Assembly: GCA_050331575.1 (NCBI GenBank)
Contig: JBHJGS010000010.1
Coordinates: 1 to 42,630 of the forward strand
Length of the DNA: 42,630 bases
From: JBHJGS01 sp050331575
Lineage (GTDB): Bacteria; Pseudomonadota; Alphaproteobacteria; Sphingomonadales; Rhodothalassiaceae
Direction of reading: 5' to 3'
A program made the position numbers and the translations under genes. Under the pieces are notes generated by a model. The model did no database searches. It had not been told where the DNA came from and saw only the letters and a list, made by a program, of their open reading frames with translations. Position 1 is the first letter of the stretch. Each line of letters opens with the position of its first letter. Positions 26,560 to 34,179 of this stretch are shown in pieces.

Positions 26560-26857
26560 GATCCGGGCCTTTGCCAATCGGAGACGCGGTCAAGGCTGTT
26601 CGTTGCGTCAAACCCTCAAAAACCTCATAGAAAATATCACTGATGTGCTGACGTTGAAAGCATCCTTATGAAAAGAGTTTATAGCGGCCCTGTTGTGGCG
26701 TGCAAACTCATTCCCGTCCACAGCCAAAGCGGGAGGCAGCGGGCCGGCGCAACATGGGTTTCAGGTGGCTTGCGGCCGGCCCACCCCCCGACACACCAGG
26801 GGCGAGACCGGGGATCCTTTGGAAGGCCCCGGTCCTGCCCCCTTCTGTGGCGGATTT
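26560..26857. other. Structured gap between TonB receptor and receptor-like gene
   Basis: This 298-base gap has no gene. Its left third (about 26600-26700) is AT-rich and probably holds the promoter of the minus-strand receptor-like gene. The right part is very GC-rich and contains two strong inverted repeats: GGGCCGGC/GCCGGCCC at 26741-26748 and 26775-26782, and a second at 26806-26834. The second is listed separately as a terminator. Confidence 0.5.
26806..26834 (-). terminator. Hairpin downstream of the TonB-dependent receptor gene
   Basis: GACCGGGG (26806-26813) pairs with CCCCGGTC (26827-26834). Inside, CCTT and AAGG pair around a TGG loop, giving a 12-bp stem with a two-base bulge. It lies 24 bases past the receptor stop on the minus strand. 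There is no T-run. Confidence 0.5.
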
Positions 26858-28966
26858 TTAGGCGCCGAAGCGGTAGGTCAGGCCGACGCGAACGGATCGG
26901 CCGGGCTGGTTGATGGCGGTGGGAAAGATGGAGAAGGTTTCGTTGGCGACATTGTCGATGCCGACGCGCAACGTGGTGCCCGCCAGGGGCCCGGCTTGCG
27001 GCGACCAGGCGGCGAACAGGTCGACGGTTTCATAGCCCTCGCCGAGCAAGGTGCCTTCAGCCACGTCGGTCCGATCGAATGTCACCGTCAACTTGACCCC
27101 GCCGCGCAGGGAGAACCGGTCCGAGCGGCCTTCGACGATCAGATTGATCCGGTTGAGCGGGATCGAGGCCAGGCCGGTGCCGGTCTCATCATTCTCCGAG
27201 CCGAGAAAATGGCCGGAGAGCGTGGCGTAAAGCGGCCCTGCGGCATAGCGTGCCTGGCCTTCAAAGCCAAACAAGGTGGCATCGACATTCTCGCTCAAGG
27301 TAACGCCGGGAAACACCAGCGGTCCGAACGGCGGGGTGAAGCTGGGCGCGCCGGAAATAAAGATCACTTGCTGTTCGACGAAATTCTCAACCCGCGTACG
27401 ATAGCCGCCGACCGAGACATTCAGCGCATCGTCGGAAAACAGCACGCCATCCAGATCCAGCCGCACGCCGCCTTCAGCGGTGCGCGCGATCTCCGGTTCC
27501 AGCCCCGGCGCGGGCACGAACTCGTTGACCACGATCTGGTCGACCCCGCTCATCGGGTCAGGTCCGAGCGGCACCGTGAAGTGAATGCCGTCGGTGAACA
27601 GCTCGGTCAGGCTGGGCGAGCGGAAGGCGCGGCTCCAGCTACCCCAAAAATACAGCGGCTGCACCGGGCGAAAGCCCACGGCGATGCGTCCGGAGGGCTC
27701 CGAATCGGTGCGGTCCTCAAACATCGCGGCATCGGATTCCAGGCGCACCCGGTCAAACCGCACGCTCGGCAACAGATTGATGCGGCCGCCGAACAGATCG
27801 ATCTCGGCTGCGGCGTAGCCGGCCCAGAAGCGCCGTTCCGCATCGGGAAATTGCAGCCGATCCGCCCCGTCGCGGGTGCCGGACTGGGTGTCGACAAAGC
27901 CTTCGAACCCGACGGTCAGCAGCGTCTTGACGGTGTCGGTCTCGACCAGATGGAAGGTGTTGCGCAGATCACCGCCGATGGTTCGAAACTGCGATTCGTC
28001 CACGCGTCCGTCGAAGAAGCGGTCTTCGCTCAGGTCCAGGTCGGTATAGTAGAAGACCGCACGGGCATCGACCAATCCATTGTCCTGCACCACATCATAG
28101 ATGCCGCGCACATCCACCACCGTGGTTTCGCGGTCGACCACCGTGTCAGGACTGGACACGCTGTCCGCGGCGGTCGGATTCTCGCCATCGCTTTGGAACA
28201 CATTGACGATTGCCTCGGCGCGATGGCCCGGGGCTGGATCGATGCCGATCTTGCCTAAGCCATTGAACAGCCGGTCTTGGGTGTCGAGGATCGGGGTGTC
28301 GTCGCCATCGTTGAGATCCTCAAAGGTCTGTCGATAGACGAACTGGCCCACCGCGTCGATCGGTCCGGCATCGCCGAACAGGGCGGCGCCGACGAAGGGT
28401 TCGTCGCCATTGGTCTGATAGCCCCCCTTCAGCCGCGCGCCGACCGACTCGCCCTCGAGCAGCAGGTCCGAGGCATCGACCGTCTCCAATTCGATCGCCC
28501 CGCCCAAACCGCCGGACCCGAACAGCGACGAGGCGCCGCCGCGCGCCACCTCGATCCGCTTGACCATATCAGGATCCAGGAAAAAGCGGCCGCGATGGGC
28601 CAGGTCGAAATTGCGTCGGCCGCCATCCACGCGCAGAATGATCTGGGTATCGGAGAAGCCGCGGATCGACGGTTCCTCGGCGATGCGCCGCGCGCCGCCT
28701 TGAATTTCCACGCCCGGGGTCTGCTCGAACAATTCCTGAAAGCTCAAGGGTTGCAGCAGGCGGATATCCTCCTTGGTCAGGATGTCCGTGGCCACCGGCG
28801 TGGTGAAACGCTGCCGCTCCGTGCGGGTCGCGGTCACCACCATCTCTTCGAGGAATTTGGTCTCTTCAAGGTCAACCGCGTCAGCCTCATCGGCCCAAGC
28901 GGCCGGGGCGGCAGCGAGCAGCGCCAGAATGGAGCAGGTCAGCGGTACCAAGCGTTTGTCTTGCAC
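26858..28966 (-). CDS. TonB-dependent outer-membrane receptor, haem/haemoglobin type
   Basis: A 702-residue outer-membrane receptor. Signal peptide is about 1-27 (ends AAWADE), TonB-box region EEMVVTATRTERQ, plug domain (about 40-165; PSIRGFSDTQIILRVDGGRRNF and the RIEVARGGASSLFGSGGLGG end), then the 22-strand barrel ending in TYRFGA. The FRSPSLTELF and PGLEPE motifs correspond to the FRAP and NPNL segments of haem/haemoglobin receptors. The open frame begins at 29041, but I choose the GTG at 28966, preceded by GGGGGGA, since the signal peptide then starts correctly. Fur-like palindromes lie upstream, and a DUF6607-like gene is divergent. Substrate assignment to haem is inference from family. 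Confidence 0.87.
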   Translation of the reverse strand: MQDKRLVPLTCSILALLAAAPAAWADEADAVDLEETKFLEEMVVTATRTERQRFTTPVATDILTKEDIRLLQPLSFQELFEQTPGVEIQGGARRIAEEPSIRGFSDTQIILRVDGGRRNFDLAHRGRFFLDPDMVKRIEVARGGASSLFGSGGLGGAIELETVDASDLLLEGESVGARLKGGYQTNGDEPFVGAALFGDAGPIDAVGQFVYRQTFEDLNDGDDTPILDTQDRLFNGLGKIGIDPAPGHRAEAIVNVFQSDGENPTAADSVSSPDTVVDRETTVVDVRGIYDVVQDNGLVDARAVFYYTDLDLSEDRFFDGRVDESQFRTIGGDLRNTFHLVETDTVKTLLTVGFEGFVDTQSGTRDGADRLQFPDAERRFWAGYAAAEIDLFGGRINLLPSVRFDRVRLESDAAMFEDRTDSEPSGRIAVGFRPVQPLYFWGSWSRAFRSPSLTELFTDGIHFTVPLGPDPMSGVDQIVVNEFVPAPGLEPEIARTAEGGVRLDLDGVLFSDDALNVSVGGYRTRVENFVEQQVIFISGAPSFTPPFGPLVFPGVTLSENVDATLFGFEGQARYAAGPLYATLSGHFLGSENDETGTGLASIPLNRINLIVEGRSDRFSLRGGVKLTVTFDRTDVAEGTLLGEGYETVDLFAAWSPQAGPLAGTTLRVGIDNVANETFSIFPTAINQPGRSVRVGLTYRFGA

Positions 28967-28993
28967 AACGGTCCCCCCAGGTTTAGAAGGCAA

Positions 28994-29010
28994 ATGCAAC
29001 TGAGTCGCAT
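28994..29010. promoter_or_regulatory. Fur-like palindrome 1
   Basis: ATGCAACT-G-AGTCGCAT: arms match at 7 of 8 positions around a central G. It sits about 30 bases upstream of the TonB receptor start, in the divergent promoter region. The form ATGC...GCAT resembles Fur/Irr-type iron boxes upstream of proteobacterial TonB receptors. Confidence 0.5.
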
Positions 29011-29055
29011 CGAATGGCGGCTCAGATGACATTGCGTTCACGAATTGTCAATGCT

Positions 29056-29074
29056 AATGCGAACGCCTTGCATT
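29056..29074. promoter_or_regulatory. Fur-like palindrome 2
   Basis: A 19-base site, AATGC-N9-GCATT, just upstream of the DUF6607-like gene. Arms of five bases are perfect, the inner part only partly symmetric. Together with the site at 28994 it suggests iron control of both divergent genes. Confidence 0.45.
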
Positions 29075-29097
29075 CTCTAAGCTGCGGGAGATCCCTG

Positions 29098-30087
29098 ATG
29101 CGTATCGTCCATTTGGCCGCGGCGTCGCTGACGCTGATACTGGCGGCCTGCGCCGGTTATGAGTCCGCCGAGCCCTCTGTGCGGGCCGAGGCGCCGCCGG
29201 CCGCCACCGACGCCAAATTCCAGCAAGACCGCGACGCGATCCTGGACATGGTCGGCACCTATGATGTCACCTTCCATTTCGAAGAAACCGTGGGCCTGCA
29301 GCCGGGCTATGAGTTGAAGCCGGTGAAGACCGTCGGCGGCCAGGAATTGGTGTTCTTGGTCGAGGATCAGGGTGACGTGATCCGCCTTCAGCATCTCTTG
29401 GTGGTCGGCGATCCGGCCGACCCGATCGTGGTCAAGCACTGGCGGCAGGACTGGGTCTATGAGCCTGAGCGCGTCACCGATTATGCCGGTCATGAAACCT
29501 GGCGCGTGCGCGAGGTGCCGGCGGACGAGCGCCGGGGCGCCTGGGCGCAAAATGTCTACCAAGTTGATGACAGCCCGCGCTATGCCGCCGTGGCGCGCTG
29601 GACCCATGACAATGGCGTATCAATTTGGGAAAGCCCGGTGACGTGGCGGCCGCTGCCGCGCCGTGACGCCACCACGCGCGATGATTATCACGTCATCGCG
29701 GCGGTGAACCGCCATACCATCACGCCGTGGGGCTGGTCGCACGAGCAGGACAATGAAAAGCTGGTGTTGGGCGCCGGCACGCCGGAGGCGCTGGTGCGCG
29801 AGATCGGCGTCAATACCTACCGCCGCGTCGAGAACTTCCCGCATGCCGCCACCGACGCCTATTGGCAAGCGACAGCGGACTATTGGGCGGCGATCCGCGA
29901 GCGCTGGGACCAGATGGAGGCGCAAGCAGCACGCCTGGCGGTCGACGGCAAGGAACCGGAAGACCCGCTGTATATCCCGCTGCTGACCTTGGCCGACAAG
30001 ATCGCCGACGGCGATTTGACCGTCACCGCCGCCCTTGATGAGGCCGATGCGGTGTTGGACAAGCGGGTTAGCGCTGCAGCGCAATAA
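29098..30087 (+). CDS. DUF6607-like lipoprotein
   Basis: A 329-residue lipoprotein (lipobox ILAAC, modified C18). The mature part has YDVTFHFEETVGLQPGYELK, then VVKHWRQDWVYEP, WTHDNGVSIWESP and DDYHVIAAVNRHTITPWGW, which match what I know of the DUF6607 family. The biochemical role is unknown; members are often found beside TonB receptors, as here. The ATG at 29098 has GGGAG 7 bases upstream. The open frame extends upstream to 29014, but that part lies in the Fur-like promoter region. Expression is likely iron-controlled, given the palindromes upstream. Confidence 0.75.
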   Translation: MRIVHLAAASLTLILAACAGYESAEPSVRAEAPPAATDAKFQQDRDAILDMVGTYDVTFHFEETVGLQPGYELKPVKTVGGQELVFLVEDQGDVIRLQHLLVVGDPADPIVVKHWRQDWVYEPERVTDYAGHETWRVREVPADERRGAWAQNVYQVDDSPRYAAVARWTHDNGVSIWESPVTWRPLPRRDATTRDDYHVIAAVNRHTITPWGWSHEQDNEKLVLGAGTPEALVREIGVNTYRRVENFPHAATDAYWQATADYWAAIRERWDQMEAQAARLAVDGKEPEDPLYIPLLTLADKIADGDLTVTAALDEADAVLDKRVSAAAQ

Positions 30088-30097
30088 GCCCCGCTGT

Positions 30098-30127
30098 TTG
30101 GGCGGCGCGATGATAGCCGCCGCCCAA
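30098..30127. terminator. Bidirectional hairpin between convergent genes
   Basis: TTGGGCGGC (30098-30106) and GCCGCCCAA (30119-30127) form a perfect 9-bp stem with a 12-base loop, 10 bases after the DUF6607-like stop and before the convergent gene ending at 30162. Confidence 0.55.
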
Positions 30128-30161
30128 GCCCTGGCCGGACACGTGTCATCCCCAAAAACTT

Positions 30162-30686
30162 TTAGCGGATCGGGTCAAACACCGGCTCCGCCTCCGGGGC
30201 CTCGCGATCGTCGAAGCTGAGCCCGGGGATCCACTCGCCGTTTCTCAGATAGTGCGAGCGGGATTGTAACACCCCGTCGACCAGGCGCGAGATGCTCTTG
30301 ACCTGGGTGATCTCCGGATGACCGGTGACCGCTTCCGTCGCCGTCATCACGCCGCCTTCAATGGCGATGCGGCCCTCGGTTACAAAGCCGCCGGTGGTGA
30401 CGTAGTGAAAGCGGAATCCATCGCCTTTGGGATCGGGATAAACCGTGGTCTGACCGCCATAGGCGCCTTGGTTCAGCGAATGCACGATGCGGATGGCGCG
30501 ACCGCCCAGGATCCACTCCCAGCGCGAGACGTCGACCATCGACTTGCCCTGATCATCGACCCCCTCTGAGCGCCAGGTCTTGCCCACCAGCGGTGCCATC
30601 TGCGCCAATTCATCCTGTTGTGCCAGGGCGGGGACGGCCAAAGCAAAGGCCAGCAGCAGAATGAGGAAGATCAGACGAGGCATCAT
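30162..30686 (-). CDS. Small secreted protein, DUF1579-like
   Basis: A 174-residue protein with a signal peptide (about 1-22; LLLAFALAVPALAQQ). A lipocalin-like beta-rich body follows: MAPLVGKTWRSEG, SRWEWILGGRAIRIVHSL, FRFHYVTTGGFVTEGRI and LRNGEWIPGLSFDDR. The pattern of a starting W, a central GGRAI and a late repeat of strand pairs recalls DUF1579 proteins, whose function is unknown. The long open frame upstream (to 31964) is the antisense of gatB; the real start is the ATG at 30686 or the adjacent one at 30683. Confidence 0.75.
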   Translation of the reverse strand: MMPRLIFLILLLAFALAVPALAQQDELAQMAPLVGKTWRSEGVDDQGKSMVDVSRWEWILGGRAIRIVHSLNQGAYGGQTTVYPDPKGDGFRFHYVTTGGFVTEGRIAIEGGVMTATEAVTGHPEITQVKSISRLVDGVLQSRSHYLRNGEWIPGLSFDDREAPEAEPVFDPIR

Positions 30687-30920
30687 GGCGGCCATCCGGA
30701 TCCAGCGGGCAAGTCGAGGATCGCAGCATGCCGCCGCGGCGGGCGCTTGCGCAAGCCCGCGTCGGGCTTTGCTGCGATGCCCAGGTTCACCAGCTGACAT
30801 CCTGTCGCCTGCGCGTGTTTCCAAGCCTTGAATGCCCTTGAGATTATGTCTGCGGCTTGACCATGGCCCCCGCTTTCGGGCACCCGTCGTGCGTCGATCA
30901 GCGATCAGGATGTGCCTTTT

Positions 30921-32429
30921 ATGACCACAGAGACCCTTCAGACCCCCCTTTATACCATCGAAGGTGCTACCGGGCCCTGGGAACTGGTGATCGGACTGGA
31001 GGTGCATGCCCAGGTGATTTCGCAGTCCAAGCTGTTCTCCGGCGCGTCCACGGCCTTCGGTGGTCAGCCCAATGCCCATGTCAGCCTGGTCGATGCCGCC
31101 ATGCCGGGCATGTTGCCGGTGATCAACGGCGAATGCGTGCGCCAGGCGGTGCGCACCGGGCTGGCGCTGGGCGCGCGGATCAACCCATGGTCCCGCTTCG
31201 ACCGCAAGAATTACTTCTATGCCGACCTGCCGCAGGGCTATCAGATCAGTCAGTATCAGTATCCCGTGGTTGGCGAGGGGGAGATCGTGCTGGACCTGGA
31301 GGGCGGCCGCACCAAGACCGTCGGCATCGAGCGCATTCACCTGGAACAGGATGCCGGCAAATCCCTGCATGACCAACATCCCAGCCTGACCTTCGTTGAT
31401 CTGAACCGCTGCGGCGTGGCGCTGATGGAGATCGTGTCCAAGCCCGACATGCGCTCGCCGGAGGAAGCCGGCGCCTATTTGCGCAAGCTGCGGGCGATCC
31501 TGCGCTATATCGGCTCGTGCGATGGCAATATGGAGCAGGGGTCCATGCGCGCGGACGTGAATGTGTCGGTGCGCAAGTCGGGCCAGCCGTTCGGCACGCG
31601 CTGCGAGATCAAGAATGTCAACTCGATCCGCTTCGTTATGCAGGCGATCGAGTTTGAGGCGCGCCGGCAGATCGACCTGATCGAGGATGGCGGCACCGTG
31701 GAGCAGGAAACCCGCCTGTTTGATCCGAATAAGGGCGAGACCCGGTCCATGCGCTCCAAGGAGGAGGCGCATGATTACCGCTATTTCCCGGATCCGGATC
31801 TGCTGCCGCTGGAGTTGGAGGACGCGTTTATCGAGGGCTGCCGGGCCAGCCTGCCGGAGCTGCCGGACGCCAAGAAACAGCGCTATATCGAAACTCTCGG
31901 CTTGCCGCCCTACAATGCAGCAGTGCTGACGGCCGAACGCGAAGCGGCGGACTATTTTGAGCAACTCTTAGGCATTCTCGCCGCCGCCGTTGGTAAGCCG
32001 GAGGCTGAGATGGCCACCCGCGCGTCCAATTTCATCATCTCTGATCTGTTCGGGCATCTGAACAAGCAAGGCACGGCGATCGCCGACAGCCCGGTCAGCC
32101 CAGAGGCTGGGGCCAAACTGCTGCAACTGCAAGAAGATGGCACGATCTCCGGCCGCTCCGGCAAGGAGGTGTTCGAGATCATGTTCGACACCGGGCAGGA
32201 TCCGGAGGCGATCGTGGAGGAACGCGGGCTCAAGCAGATGTCGGATACCGGCGCCTTGGAGGCCCTGTGCGATCAGGCCATCGCGGACAATCCCAATCAG
32301 GTGGCGCAATATAAGGCCGGCAAGGAAAAGCTGCTCGGCTTTTTCGTCGGTCAGGTGATGAAGGCGACCCGGGGCACGGCCAACCCCGCTGCGGTGAACG
32401 AGATTCTCAAGAAAAAGCTCGCCGACTAG
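30921..32429 (+). CDS. gatB: Asp-tRNA(Asn)/Glu-tRNA(Gln) amidotransferase subunit B
   Basis: A 502-residue protein of the usual GatB length. The N-terminal kinase-like cradle domain includes WELVIGLEVHAQ, DAAMPGMLPV, RKNYFYADLPQGYQISQ, the HLEQDAGKS loop and ETRSMRSKEEAHDYRYFPDPD. The C-terminal helical plus YqeY-like tail ends NEILKKKLAD. With GatA and GatC it amidates misacylated Glu-tRNA(Gln) and Asp-tRNA(Asn) in the cytosol. gatA and gatC are not in the window. I use the ATG at 30921; an in-frame GTG at 30912 is possible. A repeat element follows the stop directly. Confidence 0.97.
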   Translation: MTTETLQTPLYTIEGATGPWELVIGLEVHAQVISQSKLFSGASTAFGGQPNAHVSLVDAAMPGMLPVINGECVRQAVRTGLALGARINPWSRFDRKNYFYADLPQGYQISQYQYPVVGEGEIVLDLEGGRTKTVGIERIHLEQDAGKSLHDQHPSLTFVDLNRCGVALMEIVSKPDMRSPEEAGAYLRKLRAILRYIGSCDGNMEQGSMRADVNVSVRKSGQPFGTRCEIKNVNSIRFVMQAIEFEARRQIDLIEDGGTVEQETRLFDPNKGETRSMRSKEEAHDYRYFPDPDLLPLELEDAFIEGCRASLPELPDAKKQRYIETLGLPPYNAAVLTAEREAADYFEQLLGILAAAVGKPEAEMATRASNFIISDLFGHLNKQGTAIADSPVSPEAGAKLLQLQEDGTISGRSGKEVFEIMFDTGQDPEAIVEERGLKQMSDTGALEALCDQAIADNPNQVAQYKAGKEKLLGFFVGQVMKATRGTANPAAVNEILKKKLAD

Positions 32430-32508
32430 AGCATCAAGTTGCGCGCCCCATGGAGGGCGGGGATTGTCATCCGATCAATCGCAATCGCGATGGATCGGGT
32501 CATGCTCT
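32428..32508 (+). repeat. Dispersed palindromic repeat, copy B (full length)
   Basis: An 81-bp element bounded by the inverted ends AGAGCAT (32428-32434) and ATGCTCT (32502-32508). The internal core at 32465-32489 matches copy A at 23 of 25 positions. It begins within the gatB stop codon TAGAGCA, as copy A does at the pdxH stop. It is the best copy for defining the ends of the repeat. Confidence 0.8.
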
Positions 32509-32589
32509 GGGCCGCGGCAGCGGGCTGGTCAAGCGGCGAGGTTGCGCTTATGTCCCCGGGCGATGTCCGCCGTTTCTTGAGGCTCGCCC

Positions 32590-33489
32590 ATGCCCGATCT
32601 GATCTACCGTTCCGCCGATGAAGGATTTTTGGGCCTGACCGGCGAGGATGCCGTGGTCCCGGAGGCAGCACGGGCGGCGATTGTGCCTTATCCGCTGGAG
32701 GCGTCGGTCAGCTATGGCGGCGGCACCGCCGCGGGGCCGGAGGCGATCTTGCAGGCGTCCCACCAGGTGGAACTGTTCGACGAGGAATTCTGGTGCGAAC
32801 CGTTTCGCGCCTATGGCGTCGCCACCCTGGTGCCGCCGCGGCGGATCGAGCCGGCGCTGCCCGCTGCCATCGCCTGGCTGGAGTCTGCGGTCGGCCAGCT
32901 GATGGATCAGGGCAAATTCCCGTTGGTTCTGGGCGGCGAGCATTCGCTGACGCCAGGCCCGGTCCGAGCGGCAGCGGCCCGGCACGGCGGGTTGGTCATC
33001 GTGCAGATCGACGCGCATGCTGATCTGCGTGACGGGTATGACGGCGAGCCCTACAGCCATGCCGCGGCTCTGCGTCGCTGCCTGGACGATCCGGCCTTGA
33101 GCCTGGTCTCCCTCGGCATCCGCAACATCTCCGCCGAAGAGATCCCGTTTTATGAGTCGAACAAGGACCGCATACACATCCATTGGGCGAAAGACCGGCC
33201 GCAGTGGGATCTGGCGCAGATCCTGGAGCCACTAGAGGGTCGCCCGGTCTATTTGACCGTGGATCTAGACGGCTTCGACTCCAGCCTGATGCCGGCCACC
33301 GGGACGCCGGAGCCCGGCGGCCTGTTCTGGGACGATATGATGGCGATTCTGGCCGGCGTGTGCCAGGCTGGAGAATTGGTTGGCGCTGATATTGTTGAAC
33401 TGGCGCCCAAGCCGGATCTGCACGCCTGTGATTTCCTGGCTGCCAAGCTGGCCTATAAGATCCTGAACCATCGCTTCGCCGGGCGCTGA
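32590..33489 (+). CDS. speB: Agmatinase-type ureohydrolase
   Basis: A 299-residue arginase/agmatinase-family enzyme with all Mn2+ ligands visible: H119 in LGGEHS, D141, H143 and D145 in DAHADLRD, and D225, D227 in VDLDGFD. ATGTPEPGGL follows, as in agmatinases (agmatine to putrescine and urea). The cytosolic protein would supply putrescine for polyamine synthesis. Family members also include guanidinobutyrase and related enzymes, so the substrate is inferred. It is preceded by copy B of the dispersed repeat and followed by the 425-base leader of the antenna genes; no operon link to the antenna pair is evident. Confidence 0.88.
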   Translation: MPDLIYRSADEGFLGLTGEDAVVPEAARAAIVPYPLEASVSYGGGTAAGPEAILQASHQVELFDEEFWCEPFRAYGVATLVPPRRIEPALPAAIAWLESAVGQLMDQGKFPLVLGGEHSLTPGPVRAAAARHGGLVIVQIDAHADLRDGYDGEPYSHAAALRRCLDDPALSLVSLGIRNISAEEIPFYESNKDRIHIHWAKDRPQWDLAQILEPLEGRPVYLTVDLDGFDSSLMPATGTPEPGGLFWDDMMAILAGVCQAGELVGADIVELAPKPDLHACDFLAAKLAYKILNHRFAGR

Positions 33490-33532
33490 AGCGCAAGCCT
33501 TCGCCATCCTTCCGCAAAGTCTTGTAAAGACC

Positions 33533-33572
33533 AGAGCAGTATCCGACCCGGCGCGATCGCGCGTGCTCGGAT
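33533..33572 (+). repeat. Dispersed palindromic repeat, degenerate copy D
   Basis: AGAGCA at 33533, then a palindrome at 33541-33572: ATCCGA and TCGGAT arms around the perfect centre GCGCGATCGCGC. It shares layout with copies A and B, though the core sequence differs. Confidence 0.5.
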
Positions 33573-33701
33573 CAGCCCACATTGTGTCGTAAGCACTGCG
33601 CCACGCGGAGACCCGCCACGTCTATGCCTGTCGTTACCTATAAGGCATGCTGTTTACAGATATTGACGGCTTGATGCGTCAATTTGACTTGACGTCTGCC
33701 C

Positions 33702-33719
33702 GACGCTTGTGGAAGCGTC
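33702..33719 (+). promoter_or_regulatory. Perfect hairpin/inverted repeat upstream of the antenna genes
   Basis: GACGCTT (33702-33708), loop GTGG, AAGCGTC (33713-33719). It follows the cluster of TTGACG/CGTCAA units by a few bases. It may be an operator for a dimeric regulator or an attenuating leader hairpin. Confidence 0.4.
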
Positions 33720-33914
33720 AGGTTGCGTTGTTGAGGTGATGCGGAAGTGCCCGCGCCGCGCCTGGGTGCCGCCGCATGACGCAGAACCGTCAGGATCCGC
33801 ACGCTCTCCTGCGGGGGTTCCGGCCGGCAAAGCGGGCTTGGGACGGGGGATCGTCCGATGCTCTGTGCTCAGCGGCGCGTTTTGCCAAACCATCAGTCGA
33901 GAAGGATCAATCCC

Positions 33915-34124
33915 ATGGCTGACGCGAAGACCGCCACTGCGCTCTCCGGTGGCGCTGCCGGTGCAAAGGAAAACCCGGTTCTCAACCCAACCGGGCTAAG
34001 CGATGCAGAATGTCAGGAAGTCCATTCCTTCTTCATGAAGGGCCTGACCATCTGGGTGGCCGTGTCCGCAGGCGCGCACGTGCTTGTTTGGGCATGGTTG
34101 CCCTGGTTCCCGGGCGCGTCCTGA
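33915..34124 (+). CDS. pufB: Light-harvesting antenna beta polypeptide (LH1-like)
   Basis: A 69-residue antenna protein with one membrane helix (about 42-62). The two bacteriochlorophyll-region histidines are spaced as in LH beta chains: H37 in QEVHSFF and H55 in GAHVLVW, 18 residues apart. H55 is the probable ligand of the B850/B875-type pigment. The tail LVWAWLPWFPG keeps the W-x-P-W-F pattern of LH1 beta, but Leu replaces the usual Arg/Lys before Pro. The same tail is also seen in Rhodospirillum molischianum LH2, so puf versus puc naming is uncertain. The N-terminus is long (about 27 residues before GLSD) and Ala/Gly-rich, and there is a Cys at 33. GAGAAGGA supports the ATG. Confidence 0.88.
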   Translation: MADAKTATALSGGAAGAKENPVLNPTGLSDAECQEVHSFFMKGLTIWVAVSAGAHVLVWAWLPWFPGAS

Positions 34125-34179
34125 CGCCTTGCTGCTGCAATCCGCCTGACCTGACCTCAATCACAAACGGAGTGCCTTC

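Larger units (their letters stand above)
33490..33914 (+). promoter_or_regulatory. Long leader/promoter region of the antenna genes
   Basis: This 425-base stretch carries no gene. At 33663-33694 TTGACG occurs twice on the plus strand (33663-33668 and 33689-33694) and once inverted (CGTCAA, 33677-33682). A perfect stem GACGCTT-GTGG-AAGCGTC follows at 33702-33719. A TATAAG lies at 33639-33644. A degenerate repeat copy is at 33533-33572. GAGAAGGA at 33899-33906 is the ribosome binding site of the beta gene. No TGT-N12-ACA (PpsR/CrtJ) site was found. Confidence 0.5.

Noticed and set aside
26700..26857. Cobalamin riboswitch next to the TonB receptor
   Set aside because: CAGGGGCGAGACC vaguely recalls a B12 box, but the core GCCCCCGCAACTG and the other conserved blocks are absent on both strands, and it is downstream of, not upstream of, the receptor gene.
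26693..28258. Plus-strand open frame of 521 codons
   Set aside because: Antisense to the TonB receptor gene, no motif.
30687..31964. N-terminal part of a 600-codon minus-strand frame ending at 30162
   Set aside because: This part is antisense to gatB. Only the last 174 codons, starting with a signal peptide at 30686, look like a gene.
33490..33914. PpsR/CrtJ site (TGT-N12-ACA) upstream of the antenna genes
   Set aside because: Only TGT-N12-ACG near 33651 was found; no true match.
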